64,000 nucleotides of DNA from Methanomassiliicoccales archaeon LGM-RCC1 (GCA_030168575.1 CP115555.1:930001-994000); one strand, 5' to 3'. Positions 8,789-19,700 are shown, counted from the stretch's first letter. Made by a program: numbers and translations. Notes: a model not told the origin generated them from the letters alone.

Positions 8789-8806
8789 AGGGGGAGCAAT
8801 CCCCCT
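8789..8806 (+). terminator. Terminator of surface protein 1
   Basis: Hairpin AGGGGG/CCCCCT (8789-8794 with 8801-8806) followed by TTTCTT. Upstream, at the stop codon, a small hairpin GAAG-GTAA-CTTC with a GNRA-type loop is repeated identically after surface protein 2, so the 3' untranslated region is conserved too. Confidence 0.65.
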
Positions 8807-8915
8807 TTCTTACAAATTATCGGGATCATGTCTTAATCTACCACGATCAACGGACGGCCATCGCTAATATGATCGATTGTTAATCGTGATTAGATCCATC
8901 CCTCTAAAAGACAAT

Positions 8916-8955
8916 AAAAGTCAAAATCATATAATTTGACTTTTCTTTAAATATT
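8916..8955 (+). promoter_or_regulatory. Operator-promoter of the Fic gene
   Basis: A perfect inverted repeat with arms AAAAGTCAAA (8916-8925) and TTTGACTTTT (8937-8944 plus flanking) abuts a TATA box TTTAAATATT at 8946-8955. The GTG start at 8975 lies about 25 bases after the TATA centre, so the transcript is probably leaderless. The same inverted repeat plus TATA occurs at 10328-10366 after the gene. Two copies at one locus point to a specific DNA-binding regulator. Confidence 0.65.
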
Positions 8956-8974
8956 AATACGTCACTGTCGCACT

Positions 8975-10276
8975 GTGAAAAAAATACAGAAAACACCCGA
9001 TCTCACTCCAGAGGATTTCAAAAATGCTATGGGATATATCGATGATCCTGAACAGATTTCAAAGATATTTCAGTACAATGAGGCCTACTATCATTGGGAC
9101 GAGTTGAAATATAGGGTGGACGAGAAGGATCTGAGGAGCACGTGGGCCCTGATGAAAATCCTGCGTACCAACACCTCGAAGAGGATACAGGTATGTGGTC
9201 TGGATCTCAGCTACAATCTAATCTCTTCATTCCAGGAATGTCTTTATCATATCGATCGTGATTCTGCCGGTCCCGTGTCTGTTGAGAATCCGGGAGAGAG
9301 GACCGCAAGAAGATACGTCATGATGTCATTTATGGAGGAAGCGATCGCATCCAGTCAGATCGAGGGGGCCGCAACAACGAGGCAGGAAGCCAAAAGGATG
9401 CTTAGGGCGCAACGCAAACCTCGGGATAATAGCGAGAGAATGATCTTCAACAACTATGAAGCAATGGAGCACATAAAGAGCACATTGGACAAGAAGATGG
9501 ATATAGAACTGATCCTAGAGATGCATAGAGCGATCGCCAAGGGGACTTTGCGCGAGGGACCGCAGTGGGAGGGGAGGTTCAGAGAGGATGATCAGACTTA
9601 TGTCGGAAGCTCAGATGGGGAAGATTTGATTTTTCACATCCCGCCTAAGTATGAACAGATTCCTGGTATGATGGAAGATCTGTGTGAATTCATCAATAAC
9701 GAGGATGAATTCATCCATCCGATAGTCAAAGGGATAATTATACACTATCTAATAGGGTATATTCATCCTTTTGTTGATGGTAATGGCCGCCTTGCCAGAT
9801 CATTATTCTACTGGTATGCCATGAAAAGAGGGTATTGGCTGATGGAATACGCTTCCATATCCAGAGTGATAAGGAAGTCCCAAACCAAATACGGGTTGGC
9901 ATATCAGTATTCCGAAACCGATGATCATGACCTCACATACTTCATAAAGTTCAATCTCAAATGTATAGAGACAGCTGTCGATGATCTGAGAAAGTACATT
10001 GAACGGAAGGTGGCGGAGCAGAAGAACATAGTGAAGATGATCGAGTCCAATCCTGAATTGAATATGTATGAGATGACCGTATTGAAGGATTATACCAAGG
10101 ACCCCTCCCCTTTCAGCATAAGGGAGATCTCCAATAGATATCCGATATCGTATCAGTCTGCAAGACTGTATGTCAGACACCTTTGCGAATTGGGATATGT
10201 CAGAGCATTGTCTAAGAACAGGAAAACGGTGCTGTATGTCGTGACAGACGATATCGATTGGAAATCAAGATTGTGA
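8975..10276 (+). CDS. Fic-family AMPylase-like protein with N-terminal inhibitory helix
   Basis: 433 residues from a GTG start, chosen for its spacing to the TATA box. The catalytic Fic motif HPFVDGNGRLAR lies near residue 265; its His is the general base and its Asp binds Mg-ATP. Upstream, SSQIEGAATTRQEA is the inhibitory helix signature (S/T)xxxE(G/N) typical of class II Fic proteins, in which the Glu blocks ATP gamma-phosphate binding until relieved. A DUF4172/Fic_N-like helical region precedes it. The C-terminal 90 residues look like a winged helix (FSIREISNRYPISYQSARLYVRHLCELGYV), so the protein may bind DNA and possibly its own operator. Such proteins transfer AMP to target proteins and often act as toxins or stress regulators. 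Flanking DNA is AT-rich, suggesting acquisition. Confidence 0.85.
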   Translation: MKKIQKTPDLTPEDFKNAMGYIDDPEQISKIFQYNEAYYHWDELKYRVDEKDLRSTWALMKILRTNTSKRIQVCGLDLSYNLISSFQECLYHIDRDSAGPVSVENPGERTARRYVMMSFMEEAIASSQIEGAATTRQEAKRMLRAQRKPRDNSERMIFNNYEAMEHIKSTLDKKMDIELILEMHRAIAKGTLREGPQWEGRFREDDQTYVGSSDGEDLIFHIPPKYEQIPGMMEDLCEFINNEDEFIHPIVKGIIIHYLIGYIHPFVDGNGRLARSLFYWYAMKRGYWLMEYASISRVIRKSQTKYGLAYQYSETDDHDLTYFIKFNLKCIETAVDDLRKYIERKVAEQKNIVKMIESNPELNMYEMTVLKDYTKDPSPFSIREISNRYPISYQSARLYVRHLCELGYVRALSKNRKTVLYVVTDDIDWKSRL

Positions 10277-10327
10277 ATCATGGTTCCAAATCGAGATTTT
10301 ATTCATACCGGATGTAAAATATCAAAG

Positions 10328-10366
10328 AAAGTCAAAATCATATAATTTGACTTTTTTTTAAATATT
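10328..10366 (+). promoter_or_regulatory. Second copy of the Fic-type operator and TATA box
   Basis: Inverted repeat AAAGTCAAA/TTTGACTTT (10328-10336 with 10346-10354) followed by TTTAAATATT at 10357-10366. About 40 bases are nearly identical to 8916-8955. It drives the decayed gene that follows, so both were once under one regulator. Confidence 0.6.
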
Positions 10367-10397
10367 GATAAAGGGAAACAGGGCATGCTGATATGCG

Positions 10398-11209
10398 ATG
10401 TCATCGAAAAAGACTGAATTCCTATCCGATGTCGAAGGGTACAGGGACTGACCGGATTCATCAGATAGGCATGAATCAGAGCGGGGGATGGAGGCTCTGA
10501 AGGGATCCGGTTTCTTATCAATGGATGAGGAGGAAATAAAGGAAGCAATACTGATGGTTCTGTGGCCGAGATAAAGACTGGTGAAGAACCTATTTTTCAA
10601 CACGATCCCAGTTGGAGAGTTAATTTTTCGTAGGGTGAGGTAACCGGGTCGGTATTGGAAGAAACCGTTCGACCTTTCCAACCGTACAGGAGGATCGGAC
10701 TACCTCAGCAGCTCGGTGATGCATACATCATCGACCCCCGGAGGAGCACTGATCGAGACCGAATATTCCGGGAATAACCCTTTCGTAATGATTCACTACA
10801 GAAACAGGAAGGAGATAACGTTGGCCACGGCGGTTCTTGTAAAGATCCATTCCTGGATAGGAAATGGAGGAAAGAACTAAGAGAAGAGCAATCGAAGAAG
10901 GCCGACATGATATTGGATCCGGCCAATGATCTCATTCTATGGGATCAGGATAAAAAGGGCAATTCGTATAAAGCATCCCGCGCAGCTGCCGATTTCTTCC
11001 TTGGGAAAGGAGGTTTTGATGGTATTCTATTCAGGTCCGTATGGGATTGGAGGGAATCAGAGAGAAATGCCGCTCTTCTCAAGCCCGGTTCCATATTGGA
11101 AATGGTCGTAGCTGAAGAGTGTGTGAAATTGAATCGGTCATCATTCGGGGCAATTGTTGTTAATGGAACAGTGGAGCTAGGCCAGATAAGAAAGAAACGG
11201 GGCCGTTAA
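10398..11209 (+). pseudogene. Decayed gene with RES-domain-like C-terminus
   Basis: No continuous frame, but several frames carry protein-like sequence in series. There is a short ATG frame at 10398 (MSSKKTEFLSDVEGYRD, then stop), PVGELIFRRVR near 10600, RIGLPQQLGDAYIIDPRRS near 10690-10745, then an open frame to TAA at 11207-11209. That last frame includes KKADMILDPANDLILWDQDK and AADFFLGKGGFDGILFRSV. The GFDGILFRSV...AALLKPG part resembles the end of RES-domain NAD-degrading toxins (GYDGIxYPSxR). Frameshifts and stops mean it is not functional as a whole, though 10907-11209 could still make 100 residues. The family call rests on short motifs and is weak. Confidence 0.35.
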
Positions 11210-11214
11210 CCCAA

Positions 11215-11622
11215 TCAGCTTTCAACAGTCCCGACGATCTCCCTGATCAGCCCCGCCACAAGCTTCCCCTTCTCTGTTATGACGAGTATCTGCGAGTTCG
11301 TCCTCGCGGTGCAGTAGACCTTCACCAACCCCAATTCCACAAGGTCCTCTATCTTCTCCACCATGCCCCCGCTACGGGACACGTTGTTGTAGATGTCGGA
11401 TTTCAGAACGGGGGACATCGCATCGATGTATAGTATGAGCGTCAGAACGTGCTTCCCCTCGAGGATCTGCGCCGTGTTCCTCTCGTCCTTCTTCCTGCGG
11501 GAGCGGTCGGAGAGGTAATGCTGCAGCTCCTCGGGGAGATCCTCGAACCGTATGGGTTCCTTGTAGACGTTCTTCCTGTCGTCGAGCTTGCCGTCCAGGG
11601 GGACGGTGCGGGGTACCTGCAT
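11215..11622 (-). CDS. Winged-helix transcriptional regulator, paralogue beside surface protein 2
   Basis: 135 residues from ATG 11622; an in-frame ATG at 11682 would add 20 residues with no counterpart in the paralogue. It aligns through its whole length with the gene at 3531: RTVPLDGKLDDRK, FEDLPEEL, EGKHVLTLILYIDAMSPVLKSDIYNNVSRS, TARTNSQILVITEKGKLVAGLIREI. These blocks suggest a winged-helix DNA-binding domain of the MarR/ArsR kind. It is divergent from the surface-protein gene whose leader starts 135 bases away, whereas copy 1 is co-oriented with its surface protein. The repeated association of regulator, leader and surface protein suggests a functional cassette. Confidence 0.7.
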   Translation of the reverse strand: MQVPRTVPLDGKLDDRKNVYKEPIRFEDLPEELQHYLSDRSRRKKDERNTAQILEGKHVLTLILYIDAMSPVLKSDIYNNVSRSGGMVEKIEDLVELGLVKVYCTARTNSQILVITEKGKLVAGLIREIVGTVES

Positions 11623-11756
11623 GATGTCCCGGATGTTCAACGTTGATAAGAACAGGGTTTTGAATCCATGTAGGGTATACATCTTTTGTGCGTTTTTTCG
11701 GGATAGTTTGTCTGGAATCGCTGAGCCTTCTTAATAATCTGATCAGATTGAGTGTA

Positions 11757-11955
11757 TTCGACCGTATCTTTCTCCGTCAAGGGAAATTAGGGGCCTGAGA
11801 CGGGATAAGAGGGTCGGGCGGTGAAAGGCCCGCGGGATCCCATTATAGGGATGAGGGTCCTGCAAGTAAACGGAGATTTTTCGACATCATCTTCCGAGTT
11901 TCGGAAGACAACCCGGATCAGAGGTAACATCACCGCTGAAAAGGAGAAATGAAAT
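11757..11955 (+). ncRNA. Conserved structured 5' leader (copy 2) of a surface-protein gene
   Basis: 199 nt matching copy 1 at 4081-4277. The upstream DNA differs, but a TATA-like TTCTTAATAATC (about 11727-11738) again lies about 25 bases before the conserved block. The CGGGC/GCCCG hairpin is unchanged. The hairpin at 11891-11907 has arms CTTCCGA/TCGGAAG with loop GTT, different in sequence from copy 1 yet fully paired. The central stem keeps GCGGG/CCTGC but its inner arms become ATCCC/GGGAT. This is compensatory change within a conserved frame. Ends with AAGGAG and the ATG at 11956. Confidence 0.6.
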
Positions 11956-14900
11956 ATGAATACAAAAGGAATGAAATTCCTGGCAGCCCTGGCTGTTCTC
12001 GCTATGGCATTCGCCGCATTCGCTGTCGTTGTACCTGCTGAGCAGGATGATGCGACAGGCGGTACTGCGAGTACAGTATCAACATGGAACGCAGATAGGA
12101 CTGTATTGACGTCAGTAACTGCTACGACTGACATATTGACAACAACAGGTTCAATCACCCCTGGAAAAGCATACTATTTCGCAGAAAACACGACCGTGAT
12201 CTTCCCGACGATAACGGGCAATTCGTCACCTGTATTGCTTCTGATCGAGGAAGGAAAGACAGTCACAATCAGTGTCGAATCTGTTCCTGGGGCAGCGATG
12301 TACTTCTCAGCACTGAGTGTCAAGAAGACCACAAGCGGAACCAACACGATCTACACATCAGCAACAGCTGCAGGTACTCTGTTTAAGTCTGGTGACTATT
12401 TACTCTTGGGAGTAGATTATGAGGAAACTGACGGAACCAACATGGGAACATGCATCGGTATCGGTACGGCAACAGCTGCAGGAACACAGAAATCTCTCCT
12501 GGCTACAAACAGCGGAGTATTCCACGCGGCCTCTGTCGGGGACGACACCAATGTAACCTCTGCGAACTTCATGGCAACGGGAATCTGGACCGGAGTTCTG
12601 TATAACTACAACACTGAAGCTGATCCGTCTGAATGGACTTTCACTAATTTCACAGGAACGGTCTCTTCCGAGTCCACAGGTACAGTCAACGTCTTGACCT
12701 TGACGAAGTTCACTGGTAAGATGACCATTGCTAGCAGTGGGGACAAACATGCCACGATAACCGAGTGGGATGCAGGAGATGTCGAGATCGTAAAGGCACC
12801 TGAGACTGCAGCCGCAATCTCGAGCAACATCCCTCTGGGATCCACGCTTTACGTCGATGCGACAGAGCCTGCTTCAGGTACACCTACTACTCCGATTTCT
12901 ACGTTGGCGGAAGTAATAACCAGTGATGAGCACTACAACCAGGGCGAGACCGCTACAGCAGACTTCGTCAACTACGGAACCATCAGCATCAAGCAGACCA
13001 AGGATTCCTCCAAGGTCAACGGTGTGGGAAAATTGACACTGAAGGACACGATGAAGAACGAGGGAGTCATCAACAACCTCGGTATCTTTGTGCAGTCAAC
13101 CAATGATGACACGATCAACAACAAAGGAAGGATCGTAACCACCCAGCTCACTACTGATGAGGCACTGACCGGAGCAGTACCCGCGTGGACGAACACCGGC
13201 GGCAGTGCAACAATCACCAACAACGGTACCTTCACATTCAAGGAGACCACCATAGCTACCGGAGTCATATTCACCAACACCTCCACCGGAGACGTCAGGA
13301 ACCAGACCGCAAACAACAAGATCATCACCGGAACCATCAGTAACGATACTTATGAGTTCAACCAGTCCGCCACGATCACGGGAAGTGCGACACTCATCGG
13401 AACACTGCAGTTGAATGGAGTCCTCATCATCGATGAGGGAGCAACACTCGACATCACCGGCAACGGAAAGATCGTCATGGCGAACGCTCAGTCCGTCATC
13501 ATCAACAACGGAACCATCAGGGCTCAGAGCACTGCTATCGAGGCTGGTAATATCCAGAACACGGCAGGATTCATCGAGAACAATGGGGAGTTCACCATCA
13601 CAGACCCCGCAGCAATCGTATCTCAGAAGACTCTCGTCGTCGGAAGCGGTGCAGGATCCGCTGCATTCGTGAAGAACTACGGTACATTTACCAACGCAGC
13701 AGGAAATATGGAGATCAAACAGACCGGAGCTTTCCTCAACCAGGCATCCGGAATCTTCGAGCAGAATGCCGCTCTCACATTAGCTGCAGCGTCATCCGTC
13801 GTATCCAATGCAGGTGCTCTCGTTATTGACGGAGTCGTTAACCTCTCAGCAACCACTCAAATCACCATCACAGACAAAGCGGCCACCGTTACGATCAATG
13901 AGCTCGCTCTGCCTAAAAACGGTTTCGATTTGAAATTCATCAACAAAGTCAAGACAACCGGAACTAACTACGTCCAGATCCCCTCCACCTACACCGGCGA
14001 AAGTGACTGGAAGATCGTCTCCGGACTCTTGATCGGAACATACAACTCCCCTGGCGATGATGGAAAAGCCGATTACAGCTATTTCATCATCGGAGGTAAT
14101 GCATCCGTCGCTACCAAGACCTACGGAGAGATTACAGGTACATACTCTCTCACTGTCAAAGGAATGACGTTCATCGGTGACCTGATCATGCAGGAGAAGT
14201 TCAAGCTTGCAGGATCGGGTGCTACTACAGATGATCTCGTCGTCAAGGGAACGTTCGTTATGGTTAGTGGAAACACCGAGATCACAGGCGCGAATTCCAT
14301 CACCGTCGACGGATTGGCTATTGCCAACAAGGCACCGATGTCCGGACCGACCATCAACGCTACCGTGTTCATGGTGAACGAGAACTTCAACAAGATCTAC
14401 TACTACACCACATTTGCTAACGCCATCTCCATGGCTACTGAGGCCGGAGTCAATGAGGTCACGGCAATGGGAGACAACTCTATCAAGACCGAAGTCACCA
14501 TCCCTGCCCCAATGAAGGTGAAGAACCAGGGTGCAATGAAGATCACCGAGGACGGAAAAGTCATCGTTGCATACGGAGCGGAGCTCAACAACGGAGCCAC
14601 AATCACCGTAGATGGAACGCTGTACGTCGAGAACGCCAGGACCGGACTCACCGGAGCCACCACCGCGACATCCATCATCGCAGATGTCAAGGTCGTCGGA
14701 ACCACTGACCTGATGTTCACCAACCTCTATGCGGCACTCGATGCAGCTGAGGCCGGAGACGTAGTAGTCATCACGAAGGACAGCGGAGCCGTCGAGCTCA
14801 CCAGGAACACCACAATCAAGGCGGGAGTTACCCTCGACACCAACGAGAAGGAGTTCAGCACATACAACAACACCGACGAGAAGAACTACAAGCTGACCGT

Positions 14901-16377
14901 CAACGGAACCCTTATGCTCTATGCAGCGGCTGACTTCGGCAGCTACGATGACGTCACACTCAACGGATACATCGTCAGCGATGACCAGAGGACATACAAT
15001 ACCACTGGCCTCACTGGAGCCTATTTCGCCACAGAGGTCGCGAACGTCGATTACTACTACATCGCAGGAATCAACAACCTTGGAGACATCACCGCCGCAG
15101 GCGTCACCACCGTGGATGTCTACGGAAAGATCAGCGCAGGAGACCTCGCATTCGCCGGAACTAATGCAGGAGCAGCCACAGTCACCTTCAACGATGACGT
15201 GGAGATAACCAGCATTACCGCCACCAACGCCAAGGTCGTGTTCGCACACGGAACCCAGGTCAACACCAAGGTGACCGACGGAGCTTCCACCGCGACCCTC
15301 GCCGGAGCAGTCCCCTCGACCGCCAACACCGACAAGCTGACAATCGCCATTGGCGACGACTTCACCGTATCCGGAAAGTTCGGAAAGGGAACCGAGAAGA
15401 CCCACTCCTTCGCAGTAGCGGGAGATGCTGTCATCGGAGAGCTCAGCGCATACGACCTGAAGATCACCGGCGCAGCAACCACTACCGGTAAGAAAGCTAT
15501 CGATCTTGACAACACACTTGTCGTCACCGGAACATTCACCATCGGCGAGAAGGAATCCCTCGAGGCCAAGTACGCCAACGTCACCGGAACACTGACCTCC
15601 ATCGGAGACTCCGAGATCACCAACGTGACCATCGGATCCTCATCCAAGGCCATCGCAGCGGCCGCTTCCGTCACCGGAGAGGTCACCGCCACTACGGTCA
15701 TTCTGTACGCAGGCAACACCGTCGACCCGGCCATCGTCGAGGACATGAAGTACAACAACTTCTACATCGACGGAAAGCTCTGGTTCACCGTCTACAGCAA
15801 CGGAAACGTCGTGCTCGCCAAGACCCTCGTCCCCGTTGAGAACGCCATCGTGAACTACAACTGGTCCAAGGGCAACGTCTCCATCATCGGATCAGGCGAC
15901 GACATCGGAAAGATCACCGGAAACGTCACACCCGACAACGATGCTACCAAGTACGACATCAGCGTGAAGTACGACATCTACAACGTGACGATCAAGACCG
16001 ATGCCGGAGTCAAGGCAGTCTTCATCAACGGAATAGTCATGAAGTCGCCCGCATCCGGAGACAACTTGTTCGAGCTCCGTGCTATGGAAGCAGGAACCTA
16101 CAAGGTCACCTACACCCTGATCAACGGATACGAGGGAACCGCCCAGCTCTACACCGCTGACGGAACAATCCTCAAGGACAATTCATTCGTCCTCTCCGGA
16201 ACCACCGACACCAATGTCCTGCTACAGCTCTCCGGAACCGAGCAGATCGTCACTCCCGAACCCATCACCCCCGAGGAGAAGTCCGAGTGGACCATCACCA
16301 CCATCCTGCTTGTCATCCTCGTGATCCTGATCGCCGTCATGGCAGTCATCGTCGCGTTGAGACTCAACAGGAGCTGA
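11956..16377 (+). CDS. Giant secreted, membrane-anchored surface protein (adhesin-like) 2
   Basis: 1,473 residues with the same plan as its neighbours: signal peptide MNTKGMKFLAALAVLAMAFA, motif PAEQDDA, Thr/Asn/Gly-rich beta-strand repeats (GTLTV, NNGTI, NKGRI), linker TPEPITPEEKSE, membrane helix and LRLNRS tail. The last 40 residues are nearly identical to protein 1 in protein and DNA, and the leader and first 15 codons are also shared. The N-terminal third is distinct and rich in NNGT-type repeats, as in Asn-rich beta-helix adhesins. Expected on the cell surface; ligand unknown. Confidence 0.85.
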   Translation: MNTKGMKFLAALAVLAMAFAAFAVVVPAEQDDATGGTASTVSTWNADRTVLTSVTATTDILTTTGSITPGKAYYFAENTTVIFPTITGNSSPVLLLIEEGKTVTISVESVPGAAMYFSALSVKKTTSGTNTIYTSATAAGTLFKSGDYLLLGVDYEETDGTNMGTCIGIGTATAAGTQKSLLATNSGVFHAASVGDDTNVTSANFMATGIWTGVLYNYNTEADPSEWTFTNFTGTVSSESTGTVNVLTLTKFTGKMTIASSGDKHATITEWDAGDVEIVKAPETAAAISSNIPLGSTLYVDATEPASGTPTTPISTLAEVITSDEHYNQGETATADFVNYGTISIKQTKDSSKVNGVGKLTLKDTMKNEGVINNLGIFVQSTNDDTINNKGRIVTTQLTTDEALTGAVPAWTNTGGSATITNNGTFTFKETTIATGVIFTNTSTGDVRNQTANNKIITGTISNDTYEFNQSATITGSATLIGTLQLNGVLIIDEGATLDITGNGKIVMANAQSVIINNGTIRAQSTAIEAGNIQNTAGFIENNGEFTITDPAAIVSQKTLVVGSGAGSAAFVKNYGTFTNAAGNMEIKQTGAFLNQASGIFEQNAALTLAAASSVVSNAGALVIDGVVNLSATTQITITDKAATVTINELALPKNGFDLKFINKVKTTGTNYVQIPSTYTGESDWKIVSGLLIGTYNSPGDDGKADYSYFIIGGNASVATKTYGEITGTYSLTVKGMTFIGDLIMQEKFKLAGSGATTDDLVVKGTFVMVSGNTEITGANSITVDGLAIANKAPMSGPTINATVFMVNENFNKIYYYTTFANAISMATEAGVNEVTAMGDNSIKTEVTIPAPMKVKNQGAMKITEDGKVIVAYGAELNNGATITVDGTLYVENARTGLTGATTATSIIADVKVVGTTDLMFTNLYAALDAAEAGDVVVITKDSGAVELTRNTTIKAGVTLDTNEKEFSTYNNTDEKNYKLTVNGTLMLYAAADFGSYDDVTLNGYIVSDDQRTYNTTGLTGAYFATEVANVDYYYIAGINNLGDITAAGVTTVDVYGKISAGDLAFAGTNAGAATVTFNDDVEITSITATNAKVVFAHGTQVNTKVTDGASTATLAGAVPSTANTDKLTIAIGDDFTVSGKFGKGTEKTHSFAVAGDAVIGELSAYDLKITGAATTTGKKAIDLDNTLVVTGTFTIGEKESLEAKYANVTGTLTSIGDSEITNVTIGSSSKAIAAAASVTGEVTATTVILYAGNTVDPAIVEDMKYNNFYIDGKLWFTVYSNGNVVLAKTLVPVENAIVNYNWSKGNVSIIGSGDDIGKITGNVTPDNDATKYDISVKYDIYNVTIKTDAGVKAVFINGIVMKSPASGDNLFELRAMEAGTYKVTYTLINGYEGTAQLYTADGTILKDNSFVLSGTTDTNVLLQLSGTEQIVTPEPITPEEKSEWTITTILLVILVILIAVMAVIVALRLNRS

Positions 16378-16430
16378 AGGTAACTTCGGAATGATGTTGA
16401 AAGCACACCAATAACCACAAAACAAACAGC

Positions 16431-16447
16431 CCGGGGTCATCCCCCGG
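16431..16447 (+). terminator. Terminator of surface protein 2
   Basis: Hairpin CCGGGG/CCCCGG (16431-16436 with 16442-16447). It follows the conserved GAAG-GTAA-CTTC mini-hairpin at the stop codon, the same arrangement as after surface protein 1. Confidence 0.55.
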
Positions 16448-16778
16448 CATTACCTAAGCAGGCTCGGTCAGAACGGTACAGCACATCTTTTGCTGGCAGC
16501 GATACTATCGATCCGCTCTCAGCGTCGTACCTATTCTGTTCTTCACGCAAGTAGTTAGATTCTACTGGACTATTACCGGTATCAAAATAAAATAAGGGTA
16601 AGTGCATGATGCACCTGTTCCATCGAGGTAAGGGGCTAGATCATCGCTGTGGTGCGATCGGTCAAGGGGTGGATCAAAATCCAAGGGATTCCGTTCCATT
16701 GAGATGATTAGAAAGGGAACAGGAACCTGAATGACGCTTCTAACCAGTTGGGCGGTCCGCTGTAAGGAGAAAATGGTG
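16448..16778 (+). promoter_or_regulatory. Upstream region of surface protein 3, unrelated to the conserved leader
   Basis: 331 bases without a gene. A TATA-like AAAATAAAATAAG lies about 16584-16596, followed by a small palindrome GTGCATGATGCAC (about 16601-16613). I find no copy of the roughly 200-nt leader seen before proteins 1 and 2. AAGGAG at 16764-16769 sets the start at 16779. Confidence 0.4.
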
Positions 16779-19700
16779 ATGAGCGCGAGGAATACAAAGT
16801 TCCTGGCAGTCTTGGCCGTATTCGTCATGGCCTTCTCAGTCATCACTGTCATCGCAACATCAGAGCAGAACGATGCTGCCAACACAGAGGAGACGACATC
16901 GGATCTGACGATCAACGCCATCGATACCTCAGTCACTCTTACAGGTAATGGTGCATACTACTACGCGGACAATGGGGACACTGTAAGCGCAGGTTCTGAC
17001 GGAGATTACTCCGTAACTGTCTTCGTCAGGCACGGCGCTTCGGTCACATTCGCATCGAAGAGCACCCATTCCATAACTGTCACTGCGTACGTCGCGGCAA
17101 CGGCCAGCGACTCCTGGATATCAGGTCAGGTGACCTATTACAAGGATACCAAGCTGGAGTTTGTCGTGGCTGCCGGCGGAGTTTATACACAAACCATCAC
17201 AGCAAGCAACAATGCCGGAAATACAGATCATTTCAGCATAACCACGATGGATGAGCACACGACGTTGAAGACGCCGTACAAGAAGGACGGCACGACATAC
17301 ACCTTCCTCACCGATGGGTCCAAGACCGCATATTACAACGAGCAGTTGATCGTCTTCCCCGTAGGATCCATGGGAACATACACCGTGAGTTCTCTTACCT
17401 ACTCCAACGGAACCGCAGGCACGACAGCCGTTGCCACAGCGACCGTCAGAGCAGCAACTGCATCAACCGGAGTCATTACCTTCTCGATTGGAACCGCCGC
17501 AACAGGCACGATGGTCATTGGTATAACAGAAGCAGCATCCAGCATGGGTTTCACGATGGACAAAGGTGTTGCAACGATGACTGCCGGCGAATTGAATTAC
17601 GGATTCATGACAACTAACGTATCCATCAATTTCTATGCGACCAAGGCAGTGCAGGTCGCCAGTAACAGTCCGCTTAACGATGGTAATGTGACGATCTCAA
17701 GCACCAGCGCAGGCATCGAAGCTGCTGCGGCTGCACCTTTCATCTACGGCAAGGTGGAGGCGGGCAGATTCTCCAATGCAGGCATCACAGCCACTTTGAA
17801 CAACGCCACTGCCCACATCACCCTGAACAATCTGAACGGCACCGGGGACGTCATCAACAGCAACAAGGCCTATGTGGAGGAATACACAGGCACCCTCACC
17901 ATCTCGGAGACGGGAACGGCCATTGTTTCGACGAGTTACACGAGGATCTCTCTGGAATCAGGGACATTCACTGTAGCCAACAATTTCCACGTGTACGAGA
18001 ACGATTACATTAACATATCGGCGGATTCCAGGCTGGTCATGGGCGAGAACTTCCTGGTCGACAAGGCCACCAGTCTGGGTGCATCATCAGGCAGGATGAT
18101 CGTTAAAGGAGGATTGGATTCCTCCGCAGCGTCAACGGCTTTGAAATGCTCCGGGACATTCAAGGCGCACAAAGGCATGTGGATGTCCTCCAAGGTCAAG
18201 GTCGATGACCAGAACGGCACCGGTACCATAGACTTCACAGAAGCACTGTCCAGGATGGGCATCGGCGGAACCATGATGGGCGGAGCGACCTTCCACCAGA
18301 CTCAGAGCGTTGACCTCATCAGCGACCTCACGATACGCAACAATTCCGTCGTCACGGTATGGGGCACACTCACCATCCCCGAGGGGATGACGCTGACCAT
18401 CGATCAGGGATCGACTCTGATCATCGATTCCGATTCCGCCATACTAGACGTCAAGGGGGACATCGAGGTGAAGGACGGAGCCTATCTCCGCGTCTATAAC
18501 CTCGAATCATCGTCAGTCACAGGTTCTATAGAAGGTTGGCGCGGATCGAACATCATACTCGGAGCAGAGGACACGGTCACCGCGAGCGGACCTCTCAGCA
18601 TAGCGAACGGGGGGTCCCTGGAATCGCAGGGTAACCTGGACCTCTACGCATACAACAACGTCGGTGTCAGTCTCAAGACCTCGGCCGGATCCAAGGTCGT
18701 CATCGAAGGCACCTTCTCCGCCGAATCCAAATCCACCTCAATCGGGGGGAAGCTCATCCTTGACGATGCATACATGGGGCTCAGCTCGGAGCTCGTCCTG
18801 GCGACCACAGGTGCAGAGGCCGATGTGAGAGAGGTCACCATCGCCCGCCAGACATCAGCCTCCACAAGCGCAGTACTAACGATAAAGGACGGTGTCAACA
18901 CGTTCACCGTGGCATCCCACGACGGTTCGACCGACGGAATCGACGACAGGACCGGACTCGAGGGAATCAAGTTAACAGTGGCATCCGGAACGACCTCCAG
19001 GGGAATGGATATCTCTGGACACATGGACTATGTCCTGCCAAACGGATCCAACGATTATCCGGTGGTCACCATATCGGGATCCACGCCGATGGTCAAGGAA
19101 GACCTCTACCTCGGCGACAAGGTGGTACTGAACGTGGCCGCGAACAAGCTCGCGGTCTCCGGCAACTTATACGTCCTGAGCAGCGATGCCCGCCTATCGG
19201 TGACCGGAAAGGTGGCTTCCACCGGACTCATCACCCTGAGGACGAACGTCGACACCCCGACCAACATGATCGGGGCCTACTACAAGCCTGACGACCTCAG
19301 CAGCATCTATCACTATTACACCACGCTCGAGAAGGCAATGGATGCCGGAGCCACCGCGATCACCATCTACGGAGCTTACGCGCTGAACTCGAATCTGTAT
19401 GTGCCTTCGACCGTGGAGCTGAGCAACAGAGGGGACGTGACCATCGGGTCCAGGACCAACACCTCCGCGGTTGTCAAGTTCGCGGACGGGGCCGTCTTCA
19501 GAGGGAACGGCGTGACCGTGTACGGTACCCTTGAATTCGAGAACAAGGATGACAACAGGCTTGCTCACGTCAATTGCGATGTGGCAGTGGAAGGGGAAGT
19601 CTCCTCGATATACACCAACGTTTACAATGCATTGAACAATGCCAATCCTGGCGACACGGTCACCATCACATCGACCGAGACAGTAACATTCAGGTCCAAC

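Noticed and set aside
12900-13900. CRISPR-like array suspected from repeated short units in surface protein 2
   Set aside because: Repeats are codon-based NNGT/GTL units of irregular spacing within an open frame, not constant repeats with unique spacers.
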